Assembly (NCBI GenBank): GCA_002083525.1
Contig: LWDM01000070.1
Location: forward strand, 69,847-104,714
Origin: Proteobacteria bacterium SG_bin9
Lineage (GTDB): Bacteria; Pseudomonadota; Alphaproteobacteria; Rhizobiales; Xanthobacteraceae
Length of the DNA stretch: 34,868 bases
Direction: 5' to 3'
Shown: positions 23,983 to 33,026 of the stretch, piece by piece
Layout of the letters: each line of letters begins with the position of its first letter
How positions within the stretch are numbered: position 1 is the first letter of the stretch
The notes under the pieces: model-generated
Databases searched by the model: none
What the model was told of the DNA's origin: nothing
Seen by the model: only the letters and a program-made list of their open reading frames with translations
Position numbers and translations under genes: made by a program

Positions 23983-24384
23983 TTACCTTTTTGGAGCTAT
24001 GTCGTCCGCGTAGCGGGGCGGCAAGCCGTTCACCAGATTGCTTGCCACGCGGTAGATTTCGTAACTCCCGACCTTCGCGAAGCGCTCCTCCACGAGCTCC
24101 GCCCAAAAGCGGGCGGCGGCATAGCCTTGGTCGTGCCAAAACAATTCCAAGCGCTTTGCCAACACCATCGCACCCTTCTGGGTCAGCGTCTCTTTAGGCG
24201 TTGCTCTCGGCCGCGCCGAACGTGGAAAGGTTGGCCGGGCGCTCTGTGGCGCACAGGGCGATGCTGGATCCTGCGCTCGCTCTTGCTTGGCCCGCCTTGC
24301 GCGGTGGGTCCTCCCGGCCGTTTCGAAACCGCTGACCGCACCTTGTGCTGCACACGGTCGTATTGCTGTGATTTGATCCTGCAT
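23983..24384 (-). CDS. Hypothetical protein with conserved C-terminal block
   Basis: The 133-residue protein starts at ATG 24384 after GAGG. The N-terminal half is low-complexity and basic; the C-terminal 60 residues (MVLAKRLELFWHDQGYAA through GLPPRY) look like a compact conserved domain. A start at the inner ATG giving only this domain (about 61 residues) is possible. Function unknown. It converges on the small gene at 23775. Confidence 0.6.
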   Translation of the reverse strand: MQDQITAIRPCAAQGAVSGFETAGRTHRARRAKQERAQDPASPCAPQSARPTFPRSARPRATPKETLTQKGAMVLAKRLELFWHDQGYAAARFWAELVEERFAKVGSYEIYRVASNLVNGLPPRYADDIAPKR

Positions 24385-24559
24385 GGTCGCCTCGCCGCTT
24401 ATCGCGGTCTTCTTTCTTGTTGGCACTACGATCGAACACGCTGATAGGCGCCGATCCGCTTGAAGACAGAAGCGCGAACGGCCCCCACCGCGCAAGCACG
24501 GCGTTTTTTGAGAATAATTTTTGCCCGCTAAAGTCCTCGTGTATCCAGATCGGAAACCA

Positions 24560-24573
24560 CACACGATCGTGTG
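24560..24573. repeat. 14-bp perfect palindrome
   Basis: CACACGATCGTGTG is fully symmetric and about 175 bp upstream of the minus-strand gene starting at 24384. It is a candidate operator. Confidence 0.5.
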
Positions 24574-24637
24574 CGATGAAGCCGTTAACGCATCCGGGCG
24601 GCGAGGCGAGGACGTCGGCGCGTGTTGCGCGTGCCAT

Positions 24638-24653
24638 GAAACCGCGCGGTTTC
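24638..24653. repeat. 16-bp perfect palindrome
   Basis: GAAACCGCGCGGTTTC is fully symmetric and adjoins a second short palindrome (TTCCGGAA). It is a candidate operator with no known regulator. Confidence 0.5.
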
Positions 24654-24829
24654 CGGAAATTAACGGCACGAGAACGCAACGGCTCGTGCATTTCTAGATG
24701 TACCGGATAACGAAGCAATCAGACCCTTTTTGGATGTCCCGGGTATTATGGCGCAGTGTGCTTAAGAGGCCCCGAATGTTGTGTAAAATTGCATCAAAAT
24801 TCGCTTTTGCAACCGATCGCCTCAATTCC

Positions 24830-27800
24830 TCACACCTTAAGTAGCCCAAGCGTTTCGACCCAATTGCGAAGATGCTTTTCGGTCAGGCCACGATCGGTTA
24901 GGGGCTTCTCGTGATGTGCAACATAGGTATTCCTGAAGTCGTTGAGATCACTCACCCGTTTCAGTTGCGCCTTTGCGCTCGGCACCGCAAATTTCTTTCG
25001 GACAGTCTCAAAGACACCCGCGATGTTCGGCGCTCCCTGCACGGCATGATCTAGGCATGACCTAGTCAAACCGATCGCTGAGTGGACTGATCCGAACACG
25101 AGAGCACGTTTCAAAGAGGCCGCCATGTTCTGAAAATGGCGAAGCTCGCGGTGGGGTACGTTGGAAAAATCCGGCTCGAACCATCGTTGCTGGTCGACCT
25201 TGTTCGGAGGCAGACTGGATTGCAGCAGGCGAAGGATGAACGTCTTCGCCGCCTCGTCAACCGACCCGAGCAGCACTGTGAATACGGGCGCTAGGCTTGT
25301 AACGTCCGTCTTCTTTTCGAGATAGCGGTAAATCTCTAGCGCCTCCTCAGCAGCTTTCTTGGCGCGCGGCGTAAGTTTGGAAAGCACATCCTTGCCGAAG
25401 AACGAATCTGCATCTCCATCCGCCTTTGTCGAAAAGAGCGGCAGCTCGGGCTCGCGGCTAGTCTCACTAAGTAGATTTTGGAGAGCTGGCGCACAAGCCC
25501 GCACCAGATCGGCAAACAGGTTACTGGTCAGCCCTTCCATGACGTTCTGGGGAATGAAGACGTACTCCCAATCAGTCTTGGATTGCGAAGCCGCCTTGCA
25601 CCATGCGACCGCCGCCATAGCTTTCCGGGGGACATCACGATCTTGGCGCCCTTTCGTTTCGACGAGATAGAGCTTTCCTGCCGTGTCGCGGACGAAAAAA
25701 TCGGGGGTGTAGAAGGCGAGCCGCTGGTCAGCTGTAAGGTAGTCAATGCGAACCGCTTGAGGACCGGCGTTTTTCGCGAACGAAGCGATGTCTGGACTCA
25801 CGTCGGCGAAGTTTGTGAGCGCCACCTCAAGAGAGCGATTGCACGGCACAAGATTGAATAGCGTGTGCGCCGCCTTAAGAACGGGCCGCTCGGCCGAATA
25901 AGAAGCTTGGAAGGGCTTCCAGTGACGAACGGACTGGGCTGCACCCGCAACGCGTCGCTTCTCCGTTGTGACGGTCCGCTCCCGGATGAGAGGGATAAAC
26001 ACGGCGCGGATGTGCTCGCGCACGTCCTGATCGGCAAGGCGGGCGGATAGCCGCTTGTCGACCAACGACACCTCCTCCCCGAAGAGGATTTCACTAAGAA
26101 ACGTTTGAAGAAGCGGTGCCAAGACCGCATGAGCGCTCTGCACTTTGCAAGCGGCTTCGAGCTCCCGGATGTAGAACGAGATAGCCGTTAGTCCATTCTG
26201 GAGAAGCGGCAAGTTGACCTTCATCTCCTCGACGACTTCATTCGTGATGAGGTGCCGCCCCTCGTATTTGAGTTCGGTCGCTCCTTTGTTTCCGAGCGGC
26301 AGAACCTTGAGCGGCCGAAACTTCTCGCGTACATGCGCGATCAGAAGTCCTTGGAGCTTTGGCTGGATTTCATGCGCGGCCGTAAGCGCGGGCAACATGA
26401 TATCCAGTTTATCGAAATTCTTCGTCTGATCCGGAAAAATTGTAACCGTCGTTGCCGGCACATCCTCGGCGGCAATCACCTCTAGTGCCAGTCCCTCCTG
26501 CTCCAGCTCCTGCTCGTACAAACTTGCGAAGGCTGGATGCTCGATGACTGTGACCAGTTCGTTTGCCTGCCCGGGAGGTGTCATGCGGCGAAGCCCGCGG
26601 CCCAATGTCTGCTCGGGCAAAATATTCGCTCCCGAGCTGTATGGCCGGAGCGGCACAATCGTGGTGACGTTCCTAACGTCCCATCCCTCCCGCAACATGA
26701 GAACGGAAACGATGCAACTATAGGGACTTTCGTTCGTATCGAGTTCGCGGCTGATGCGCCGTATCGCCTTCAAATCGTCGTCAGAGATCGCCTTCTCATC
26801 CTCGACGAAGATTTCGACCTTCTTTCCTTCCTGCTTGATTGTCTTGATCTTGCCTTTGAGGTTGGTGTGTAGGTTGATCGTTCTCTGGTTCAGAGCCTTA
26901 AACACCGGGTCGTTGTTAAGGCGCTTTGCAATCTGGTCGGCAGCGTCAGTGTTTTCGCACATCACGAACAGAAGCGGCTTTTTGCCCGACTTGCCCCACT
27001 CCTCTTGGCTCTTCTTGAAGCGTTCGTAGCCGAGCCGAAGGTGAGCCTCGTATCGGTAGGCGGCATCATCGTGAACTTGCTCTATAAGCTCCTTGGTACG
27101 GCCGAGAACCGGCGTCTTCACGATTCCAGCGTCGACCGCCTCTCCCAACGGCGTATCGCAAACAACGTGAGGGAAGATACGGCCATTGTTGTCCTTCGGC
27201 GTCGCTGAAAAATCGAGCTGCGAAACTACGCCCCCTCCGCCCGCCAGACGCATCGCATCATGGAGCGCGCGGATCGATTGATTCCAAGCTGAGCCGGGGT
27301 CCCAGACGTGATGGGCTTCATCGTTCAGTACCATGATCCGGCCATGTGCCGAGATGCGCTTTCTCAACTCGGAAGCCGTATCGAGCGCCTTTGCCTTGGA
27401 AATTTTGGGGCCCGCCCAAGCAACCTCACCGTCCGATGCGTTCTCTGCACGAGAATCAAAGAGGCGATGAACGTTCGTAAGATAGAGAACGCCTCCGGCA
27501 GTTGCGCCGCCTGCCTCATCTTGCAGAACTACCGACAGGTTCCAATCACCCTTCCACTCAGCCGGAATCAATGGATCAGCTGAGAAGATGTCGGGGCCTC
27601 CGGCTTCGGGACGAAAATCCTCCTTGAGCCGCTCGAACACGGTCAGGTTCGGCGCAATCACCACGAAATGCTTGGCCATCGGGGAGTCACTTTCACGCAA
27701 GGCGTGGAAATAACTCCAAACAACTGCAAGGCTCATACACTTGGTTTTGCCGGCGCCCGTGGCAAGCTTGAAGGCATAGCGCGCCCATTCATCATCTTCC

Positions 27801-28234
27801 GGGCGAATGCCAAGGGCCTCTGTTTCGCCCGTCGGGCCGCCGAACTCAGCCAAGAGGAACGAGAGCGCATTGATGCCCCTCACTTCCAGCAAATAGATGA
27901 ATGTCTCGATCGCCTCACGTTGGCAGAAGTAGTAGCGGAACTCAAACTCGTCACCACTCGCATTCACCGCCCGGTGAGGCCGATCGAACCAGTGGCTGAG
28001 AAGCTCGCGCGTCGTATCGCTCGCTCCCGGATAGCGAAGATCGCGCCACTCCTTCACCGCGTACCGCAGCGCATTGACCAGCCGAATTGGCGACGGCCGA
28101 CGATATGTCTTAATCTCAGGTGGCCCGCCGGGCTTCGACGCCCTTACGCGATGGCGCGATGCTTCTTCCCATGGGGCAAAAAGAGGCTCCAGCGCAGCTA
28201 CGTTGATCACGTGCGCATTCTCAGCCGTACTCAT
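24830..28234 (-). CDS. Type III-like restriction subunit (Res) with C-terminal HEPN-like tail
   Basis: The 1134-residue protein is a superfamily 2 helicase-nuclease. It has Walker A ATGAGKT (158-164), DEAH (305-308), SAT (343-345), EQTLGRGLRR (541-550), and a PD-(D/E)xK-type nuclease with P-D (844-845) and E-T-K-G (859-862). This matches type III Res subunits, which translocate with Mod and cut DNA. The tail after about 945 is all-helical and contains R-N-T-Y-V-A-H (1101-1107), fitting the HEPN RX4-6H motif, an addition not typical of Res. ATG 28234 overlaps the Mod stop by 4 bp (ATGA), so the two are coupled. Confidence 0.92.
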   Translation of the reverse strand: MSTAENAHVINVAALEPLFAPWEEASRHRVRASKPGGPPEIKTYRRPSPIRLVNALRYAVKEWRDLRYPGASDTTRELLSHWFDRPHRAVNASGDEFEFRYYFCQREAIETFIYLLEVRGINALSFLLAEFGGPTGETEALGIRPEDDEWARYAFKLATGAGKTKCMSLAVVWSYFHALRESDSPMAKHFVVIAPNLTVFERLKEDFRPEAGGPDIFSADPLIPAEWKGDWNLSVVLQDEAGGATAGGVLYLTNVHRLFDSRAENASDGEVAWAGPKISKAKALDTASELRKRISAHGRIMVLNDEAHHVWDPGSAWNQSIRALHDAMRLAGGGGVVSQLDFSATPKDNNGRIFPHVVCDTPLGEAVDAGIVKTPVLGRTKELIEQVHDDAAYRYEAHLRLGYERFKKSQEEWGKSGKKPLLFVMCENTDAADQIAKRLNNDPVFKALNQRTINLHTNLKGKIKTIKQEGKKVEIFVEDEKAISDDDLKAIRRISRELDTNESPYSCIVSVLMLREGWDVRNVTTIVPLRPYSSGANILPEQTLGRGLRRMTPPGQANELVTVIEHPAFASLYEQELEQEGLALEVIAAEDVPATTVTIFPDQTKNFDKLDIMLPALTAAHEIQPKLQGLLIAHVREKFRPLKVLPLGNKGATELKYEGRHLITNEVVEEMKVNLPLLQNGLTAISFYIRELEAACKVQSAHAVLAPLLQTFLSEILFGEEVSLVDKRLSARLADQDVREHIRAVFIPLIRERTVTTEKRRVAGAAQSVRHWKPFQASYSAERPVLKAAHTLFNLVPCNRSLEVALTNFADVSPDIASFAKNAGPQAVRIDYLTADQRLAFYTPDFFVRDTAGKLYLVETKGRQDRDVPRKAMAAVAWCKAASQSKTDWEYVFIPQNVMEGLTSNLFADLVRACAPALQNLLSETSREPELPLFSTKADGDADSFFGKDVLSKLTPRAKKAAEEALEIYRYLEKKTDVTSLAPVFTVLLGSVDEAAKTFILRLLQSSLPPNKVDQQRWFEPDFSNVPHRELRHFQNMAASLKRALVFGSVHSAIGLTRSCLDHAVQGAPNIAGVFETVRKKFAVPSAKAQLKRVSDLNDFRNTYVAHHEKPLTDRGLTEKHLRNWVETLGLLKV

Positions 28235-30280
28235 ACCGTAACCTCGACCGTGATGCTCGTATCGCAACCAAAGACATCCACGACCTTCACGCAGGCCGTG
28301 TAGGTACCAGCTTTCGGATAAACGTGCTTGGCATCGCTCACCGTTTTCAGCGCGCGGTCCTTGCGGGTACGGAAGTCCTGCCAATGATGGTTAAATGGGC
28401 GGCTTGGCTTCCAGTCGAAGTCTATCGCCCAGAAATCGATGAAATCGAAGCCACTTTCGACGGCTCTTTCTTGCAACGCTTCCAGCTCTTTGCTCGGGAC
28501 CTCCGAAAGTGAGGGTAAGAAATTCTCAAGTTTGATATCGACCTCGCGCTTGCTGCCTTCCTTGCGAATGACAGCGGACGCCTCAAGGACTGCGACCTCA
28601 AAGAAAGGCGGCACCTCGGTACGATTCTTTTCCATGATTTCACGAGGGATGCGGGCGAGCCGCAATTTTACGCCTGTTTCAGCTTCAACCGCAGCTGTGA
28701 CTTGTCGAATGTCCATCTCGAAATCCCAAGCGAGGATGTAGACTTCTCTGCCACCAGCGGCCGCCGTTGCTCGGGCGACGTCCCCCACCTCAGACCGAGT
28801 AAAAATACTATCGATTCCATCAATGTGAACTAGGGCTTGGCCTTTGCGCCCGTGCAACAGCGGAGAAGGTGCGCTGCTTAGGGGCTCGGCCTTAAAGAAC
28901 CGGAACACAATCGAGCGATGCTCATCATCCGCCCCCTTGAGTGCCTCCTTTTGCCACCACTGACGCTCGTATCGACCGAGGTTGTACAGGTCGAATGATC
29001 GATATGGCTGCCCCGAAGAATGCAGTTCCCGCTGAACACCAATGAGCCGCTTACGAGTCGTATGTGTGGAGAAGCGACCCAAATCTGCGCCGATCCAACG
29101 ACGACCCAGTTTTTCGGCTACGGCAAGTGTCGTGCCCGAACCGCAAAAAAAGTCGGCTACTAAGTCACCCTCCTCGCTACATGATTGAATGACACGGCGT
29201 AGAAGTGCCTCCGGCTTTTGGGTTGGATAGTCGGCTCGTTCCTCTGCTTGCGAGTTAATCTCTGAGATGTCAGTCCAAAGGTTTTGAACCGGCATCCCCT
29301 TCAATTCGTCAGCAAAACTCTTACGGCGTATTCTTCCATCTTTTGAGTTGGGAAAGTGAAGACGCCCTTGACTGTCCCACTCCTCCATCTTCTCCCTGCT
29401 GATCATCCAACCATTGGGCGGCGATTTGTAACCCTTATAGTCATAGATCAAATTTGGTCGATAACCCGGGTTCACAAGGCTGGTTGGCTGATATCGCCTG
29501 CCGCTTTCATCGACCGACGTAAACCGCTCCGCGATATACTCCTGATACTCAGGTGAGTCTTTGTTGTACTGCGGAAAGAATTTGGAAGATTCAGACTTCG
29601 AATAAAACAAGAGGACGTCCGTGCAAACGCCGAACTGATTTGAGTCATGGACGGCACTACTCATCCCGACGCGGCGTTTCCAAGTAATTTCATTTCTAAA
29701 ATTGTCGTCTCCGAATACCTCATTCATCAGTTGCCGCAGGTGACCGTTCATACGGAAGTCGCAGTGCACGTAAATACTGCCGCTGTGAGACAGAAGGTCT
29801 CGCATGAGGACAAGTCGCTCATACATCATGCTCAAGTACGATGCGCTGCCTCGGCCCCACATGTCCCCTGTAGGCAACCATTTCCAGAATTGACTGATCT
29901 TTTCCTACAGTCTCGCGCTCATCACCTATGGGGACGCTAAGCGTAAAATCCGCACCGACGTCGAATGGCGGATCGATGTAAATGAGATCGACCGCACCTT
30001 TGAATTCTTCAAGAAGCGATCCGATGATCAGCTTGTTGTCGCCCCAGATTAGTCGATTCCTAAAATCATCGCGGTGAGCAATCTTCGGGTCAAAAAGAGA
30101 GCCCTGCTCCTCGGCACGTGATCGTGGTTCGTCGATGGTCTCAATTTTCTGGAGCGGAAGCGAAAGATTAGAAGTGTTGATCTCGCGCCGATTTCCAAAC
30201 TCATCGTACTTGCCCTCCCACACGAGCTCCGATCTCATACGCGACAGCGGGTGGGGATTATTGGGACCGTAGATCGTCAT
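28231..30280 (-). pseudogene. DNA methyltransferase (Mod-like), frameshifted
   Basis: Two adjoining frames form one beta-class DNA methyltransferase. The first (from ATG 30280) has LIWGDN and the motif IV D-P-P-F near residues 103-106. The second (to 28231) has MMYERLVLMRDLLS, YPTQKPEALL and the motif I F-C-G-S-G-T-T. The frames join if one G is removed from a GGGG run (CCCC at 29865-29868 on the plus strand), where MVAYR would run on into DMWGRGS. The C-terminal region ends in a PKD-like YPKAGTYTACVKVVDVFG. As read, the protein is truncated shortly after motif IV and inactive. A real mutation, a sequencing error or reversible slippage are possible. Confidence 0.85.
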
Positions 30281-30323
30281 TTCGGAACTTTCTATTCAAT
30301 TCATTTCAGTGAGATTGTCCAGA

Positions 30324-31214
30324 TCAGGCGGCAAGTGGCGTTTGCTCTTCTGCCCTCTTCAAAGCAGCACGAACTTCCGCCTTGTTGCCTAGGACAATAT
30401 GCTGTTCTCGGGGTGCACGCCGTTCAGCGTCGCCATCAAGATTAAGCCGTTTCAAAAAGTAATAGAGAAGCGCGAGCCGCACTTTCACACTGACCGATTC
30501 GTTCTGCATGCCGAAATCCAAAGCCACGACTCGGCGCTGACTTGCGCTCATCTGAGGATGCGGCTCTAGTTTTACATCGATGAACTCCTGCCACACCGTG
30601 TCCGCGATAGCGGCGGCACCGGCTTCGCCATCCGCTTCGACCTCAAGGAAGCGCGGAAGTAGGAAGTCCTTGAAGGTCCGATCTTGGTGACAAAAGGCCC
30701 GTGCATGCCAGCGCATGCCATCCGAACCGAAGGCATGGGGAGTAATCCACCGCCACGTCGCATCCGCGCGCGTGAGGGACTGATAGTGAATATGGAGGGA
30801 CCGCTTCTCGCGGGTTGCCGATAGAAGGTCGCGCAAGATTGCAGGGTCTATCCGGCGGTGAGGGATTGGCAACGTGTCAAAGGCCGGCGGAGCGGCCAGC
30901 CACGATTCGCTAAGTGTCGTCACCTTGTCGCTCGTTGCTGCGAGGTGACTGAGATAGCGGTCAGCATCCGGTTTTCGAAAGATTGGTCTGAAGCGCTTAC
31001 CTGCCAAGTACCGCTTGCCGCTCGTGTCGTACACGATGTTGTTGGGTGCCCTTTCTTGGTAGCGGGCGAGGTCGTTCGAGGCCTGCGGCACCGACACGCC
31101 GAAGTAGCTGGTGATGTCGGAGCGGTTCACGCCGCCCTCCCAGAACAGCCTGAACTCGATGAATTCGAGACGCTGCTCGACTCCCCATCGCGTGCCTTGC
31201 TCGCCAACCTTCAT
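30324..31214 (-). CDS. WYL-domain transcriptional regulator (BrxR/CapW-like)
   Basis: The 296-residue protein has an N-terminal winged helix (about 28-56, RSDITSYFGVSVPQASNDLARY), a WYL-type ligand domain (about 135-190, with LHIHYQSL and RWHARAFCH) and a C-terminal dimerisation region. BrxR and CapW are repressors of this shape that control anti-phage operons and are thought to sense a nucleic-acid or nucleotide signal. It precedes the methyltransferase (43 bp gap) and faces the TIR-Argonaute operon across 105 bp, so it probably controls both. ATG 31214 is the first start. Confidence 0.88.
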   Translation of the reverse strand: MKVGEQGTRWGVEQRLEFIEFRLFWEGGVNRSDITSYFGVSVPQASNDLARYQERAPNNIVYDTSGKRYLAGKRFRPIFRKPDADRYLSHLAATSDKVTTLSESWLAAPPAFDTLPIPHRRIDPAILRDLLSATREKRSLHIHYQSLTRADATWRWITPHAFGSDGMRWHARAFCHQDRTFKDFLLPRFLEVEADGEAGAAAIADTVWQEFIDVKLEPHPQMSASQRRVVALDFGMQNESVSVKVRLALLYYFLKRLNLDGDAERRAPREQHIVLGNKAEVRAALKRAEEQTPLAA

Positions 31215-31245
31215 TCACGACCCCACGATGCGTAAAGAAACTATG

Positions 31246-31272
31246 TTGACTCCGGAATGGAGTGCGTATAGT
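31246..31272 (+). promoter_or_regulatory. Probable promoter and operator of Argonaute operon
   Basis: TTGACT (31246-31251) and TATAGT (31267-31272) are 15 bp apart, slightly short. Their spacer carries a perfect inverted repeat ACTCC-GGAAT-GGAGT (31249-31263) that overlaps the -35. A dimeric WYL repressor bound there would block RNA polymerase. The site also lies 35 bp upstream of the WYL gene start. Confidence 0.6.
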
Positions 31273-31319
31273 TACTTAACCCATCGGAAATCACTGATCA
31301 ACAGCCAAGGAGGGCTGAA

Positions 31320-31562
31320 ATGTCGAAAAATGATCGATTCGTGGTGAAGCACGGCTCAGATTGGGCCGTGAAGAAGGGCGGCGTCGCGGCGCCAGAGAGC
31401 GTGCATCACAAGCAGAGTAACGCCGAACGCGCTGCAAAGCAGACGGTGCATCAGGCCGGCGGCGGCGAGGTTCGAATCCAAGGCCGAGACGGCAAGTGGC
31501 GCGATTCGGATACGGTGAAGCCAGCCCGCGATCCTTTTCCGCCGCGCGACAAGAAGCACTGA
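31320..31562 (+). CDS. DUF2188 small protein, first gene of the Argonaute operon
   Basis: The 80-residue protein begins with DRFVVKHGSDWAVKKGG and ends VRIQGRDGKWRDSDTVKPARDPFPPRDKKH, the DUF2188 pattern. The N-terminal part predicts a small beta-rich fold and the C-terminus is polar. It has an excellent ribosome site (AAGGAGG, 7 nt). The gap to the TIR-APAZ gene is 9 bp, and all three genes point the same way. DUF2188 proteins have no settled function; this position makes it a candidate accessory factor of the system. Confidence 0.88.
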   Translation: MSKNDRFVVKHGSDWAVKKGGVAAPESVHHKQSNAERAAKQTVHQAGGGEVRIQGRDGKWRDSDTVKPARDPFPPRDKKH

Positions 31563-31571
31563 GAGGCTGTC

Positions 31572-33026
31572 ATGCGGGGGGACAGCGACATGGTGATGGA
31601 GGCTGCTAAAAGCGCGGTGCCGGGGGCGTCAGCCCGCCGGCTCATCTTCATCAGCCACGCGAACCCTCAAGACAACACGTTTGCAACATGGCTCGCCACG
31701 CAGCTCGCGATCACGGGCTACGAGGTCTGGTGCGATACCACAAAACTGCTCGGCGGTGAGCCGTGGTGGGATGACATCACTGAGGCGATCGACAAATACA
31801 CCGCACGCGTTCTGTTCGTGTCCACCCTTGAAGCGAACCGGAAGAACGGAACACTGCGCGAGCTGCGTCTCGCACTGGAGGCGCAAGAGAAGCATAAGAT
31901 CAAGGACTTCCTGATCCCGCTTAAGATCGATGCGTTTCCCTTCGCTGCAATGCAAAAGCCGCTGCCTGATCTTAACGCCGTGCGCTTTGATGAGAACTGG
32001 GCTGAGGGCTTACGCCAGCTGCTCAAGCTCCTAGAACGCGAGGGCATTCCCCGCTCGCCGCTTGCGGGACCGGGCTGCGTGACGGACTGGTACGCCCGTT
32101 CGATCGAACGGCGACGGAAACCTATTGTCACCAACGAGCGCTGCCACTCGAACTGGTTTCAGTTCTCTCTCCCGAAGAACCTCAATGTTTATGCATTCGG
32201 CCTGCCGTCCGATACGCTTGAACGGCGCGCCGAAGGCTTCAAATTCCCGCACCGTATCGTTGGTTCGAACCTTCTGACCTTTGCCGGGCCAGAAGACATG
32301 CAGGACCATTTTGGCCCGGCGATCACCGTGCCCCCGCCCGATATTCTCAAAGCTGAGGACTTCGTCGAGCAAGGCGATACCCGTCTGAAGATTGCGGCCT
32401 TCGATGCATCAAACATGATAACCGATCTTGTGCGGCAGGCGTGGGAGACCGCGCTCGATGCGAAGAAGCTTGGCACGCATATTCTCGGTAGCGGCCTCGC
32501 GGCTCGCTACTTCGCCAATGGTCAACTCACCAAGAACCGAGCGTACTTCACGGCGTTCGGCGGGCGGCGCACGTACCGCCAGCTCGTCGGCAACAAGAGC
32601 AAGCGCGCGAAGGACGGCACTAAAGTGCCAGACGGCCAATGGCATTATGGGCTGTCCTGTTCACCGCAGTTGCTTCCGTTCGCCCGGCTCGTGCTTCGCC
32701 ACCACGTTATCTTCACCGATGATGGTGTCACTCCATGGGCGAAGCCGGAACGCATGCACAAGGCGCGGCGCAGCGTGTGCAAACAATGGTGGAATGGCGA
32801 ATGGCGTGATCGCCTTTTCGCGTTTATGGCCGAACTCGGGCAGGGGCAAAAGAAGCTCGCCATCGACGTAGGCGGTGGCCAATCACTCGTGGTTACCATG
32901 GTGCCCATGAACTTCACGAGCCCAATGAGCTATCTGGAAAACGGTGACGAAGGCTTAGACGAAAGCTCTGAGATCGAGCTAGTTGAAGAGGAAGACACGG
33001 AGGACGACGATGACGAAACCCCGTAA
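31572..33026 (+). CDS. TIR-APAZ effector of short Argonaute system
   Basis: The 484-residue protein has a TIR domain (about 23-155): RRLIFISHANPQD, then G-Y-E-V-W-C-D and the presumed catalytic glutamate E97 in GTLRELRLA. It is followed by the APAZ region (about 170-460; PKNLNVYAFGLPSDTL, GSNLLTFAGPEDM, AYFTAFGGRRTY), which replaces the N and PAZ domains and binds the short Argonaute. It ends in an acidic tail. In SPARTA, guide-RNA-directed target DNA binding causes TIR domains to assemble and hydrolyse NAD(P)+, killing or halting the cell. ATG 31572 has GAGG; ATG 31590 is an alternative. It overlaps the Argonaute gene by 17 bp. Confidence 0.92.
   Translation: MRGDSDMVMEAAKSAVPGASARRLIFISHANPQDNTFATWLATQLAITGYEVWCDTTKLLGGEPWWDDITEAIDKYTARVLFVSTLEANRKNGTLRELRLALEAQEKHKIKDFLIPLKIDAFPFAAMQKPLPDLNAVRFDENWAEGLRQLLKLLEREGIPRSPLAGPGCVTDWYARSIERRRKPIVTNERCHSNWFQFSLPKNLNVYAFGLPSDTLERRAEGFKFPHRIVGSNLLTFAGPEDMQDHFGPAITVPPPDILKAEDFVEQGDTRLKIAAFDASNMITDLVRQAWETALDAKKLGTHILGSGLAARYFANGQLTKNRAYFTAFGGRRTYRQLVGNKSKRAKDGTKVPDGQWHYGLSCSPQLLPFARLVLRHHVIFTDDGVTPWAKPERMHKARRSVCKQWWNGEWRDRLFAFMAELGQGQKKLAIDVGGGQSLVVTMVPMNFTSPMSYLENGDEGLDESSEIELVEEEDTEDDDDETP

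Larger units (their letters stand above)
24385..24829. other. 445-bp intergenic region with two palindromes
   Basis: Gene-free stretch between the transfer module and the restriction genes. It holds the palindromes CACACGATCGTGTG (24560-24573) and GAAACCGCGCGGTTTC (24638-24653), and is AT-rich near 24770-24800 just past the Res stop. It likely contains the promoter of the 24384 gene. Confidence 0.5.

Noticed and set aside
15572..24384. A full self-transmissible conjugative element
   Set aside because: A relaxase, MobC and coupling ATPase exist, but no VirB/Trb mating-pore gene is in the window.
29865..29868. Phase-variable homopolymer tract
   Set aside because: Four Gs is shorter than tracts known to slip at high rate. 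Mutation or sequencing error is more likely, so phase variation is only mentioned as a possibility.
29819..30280. The methyltransferase pieces as two separate genes
   Set aside because: Conserved sequence continues exactly across the frame switch, and the second piece has no ribosome site or ATG at the right place. One broken gene is the simpler reading.
24830..31214. A BREX or DISARM system, because of the WYL regulator, methyltransferase and helicase
   Set aside because: No PglZ, BrxC, BrxL or DrmA/B-like genes are present. The helicase has the type III Res layout with an adjacent Mod.
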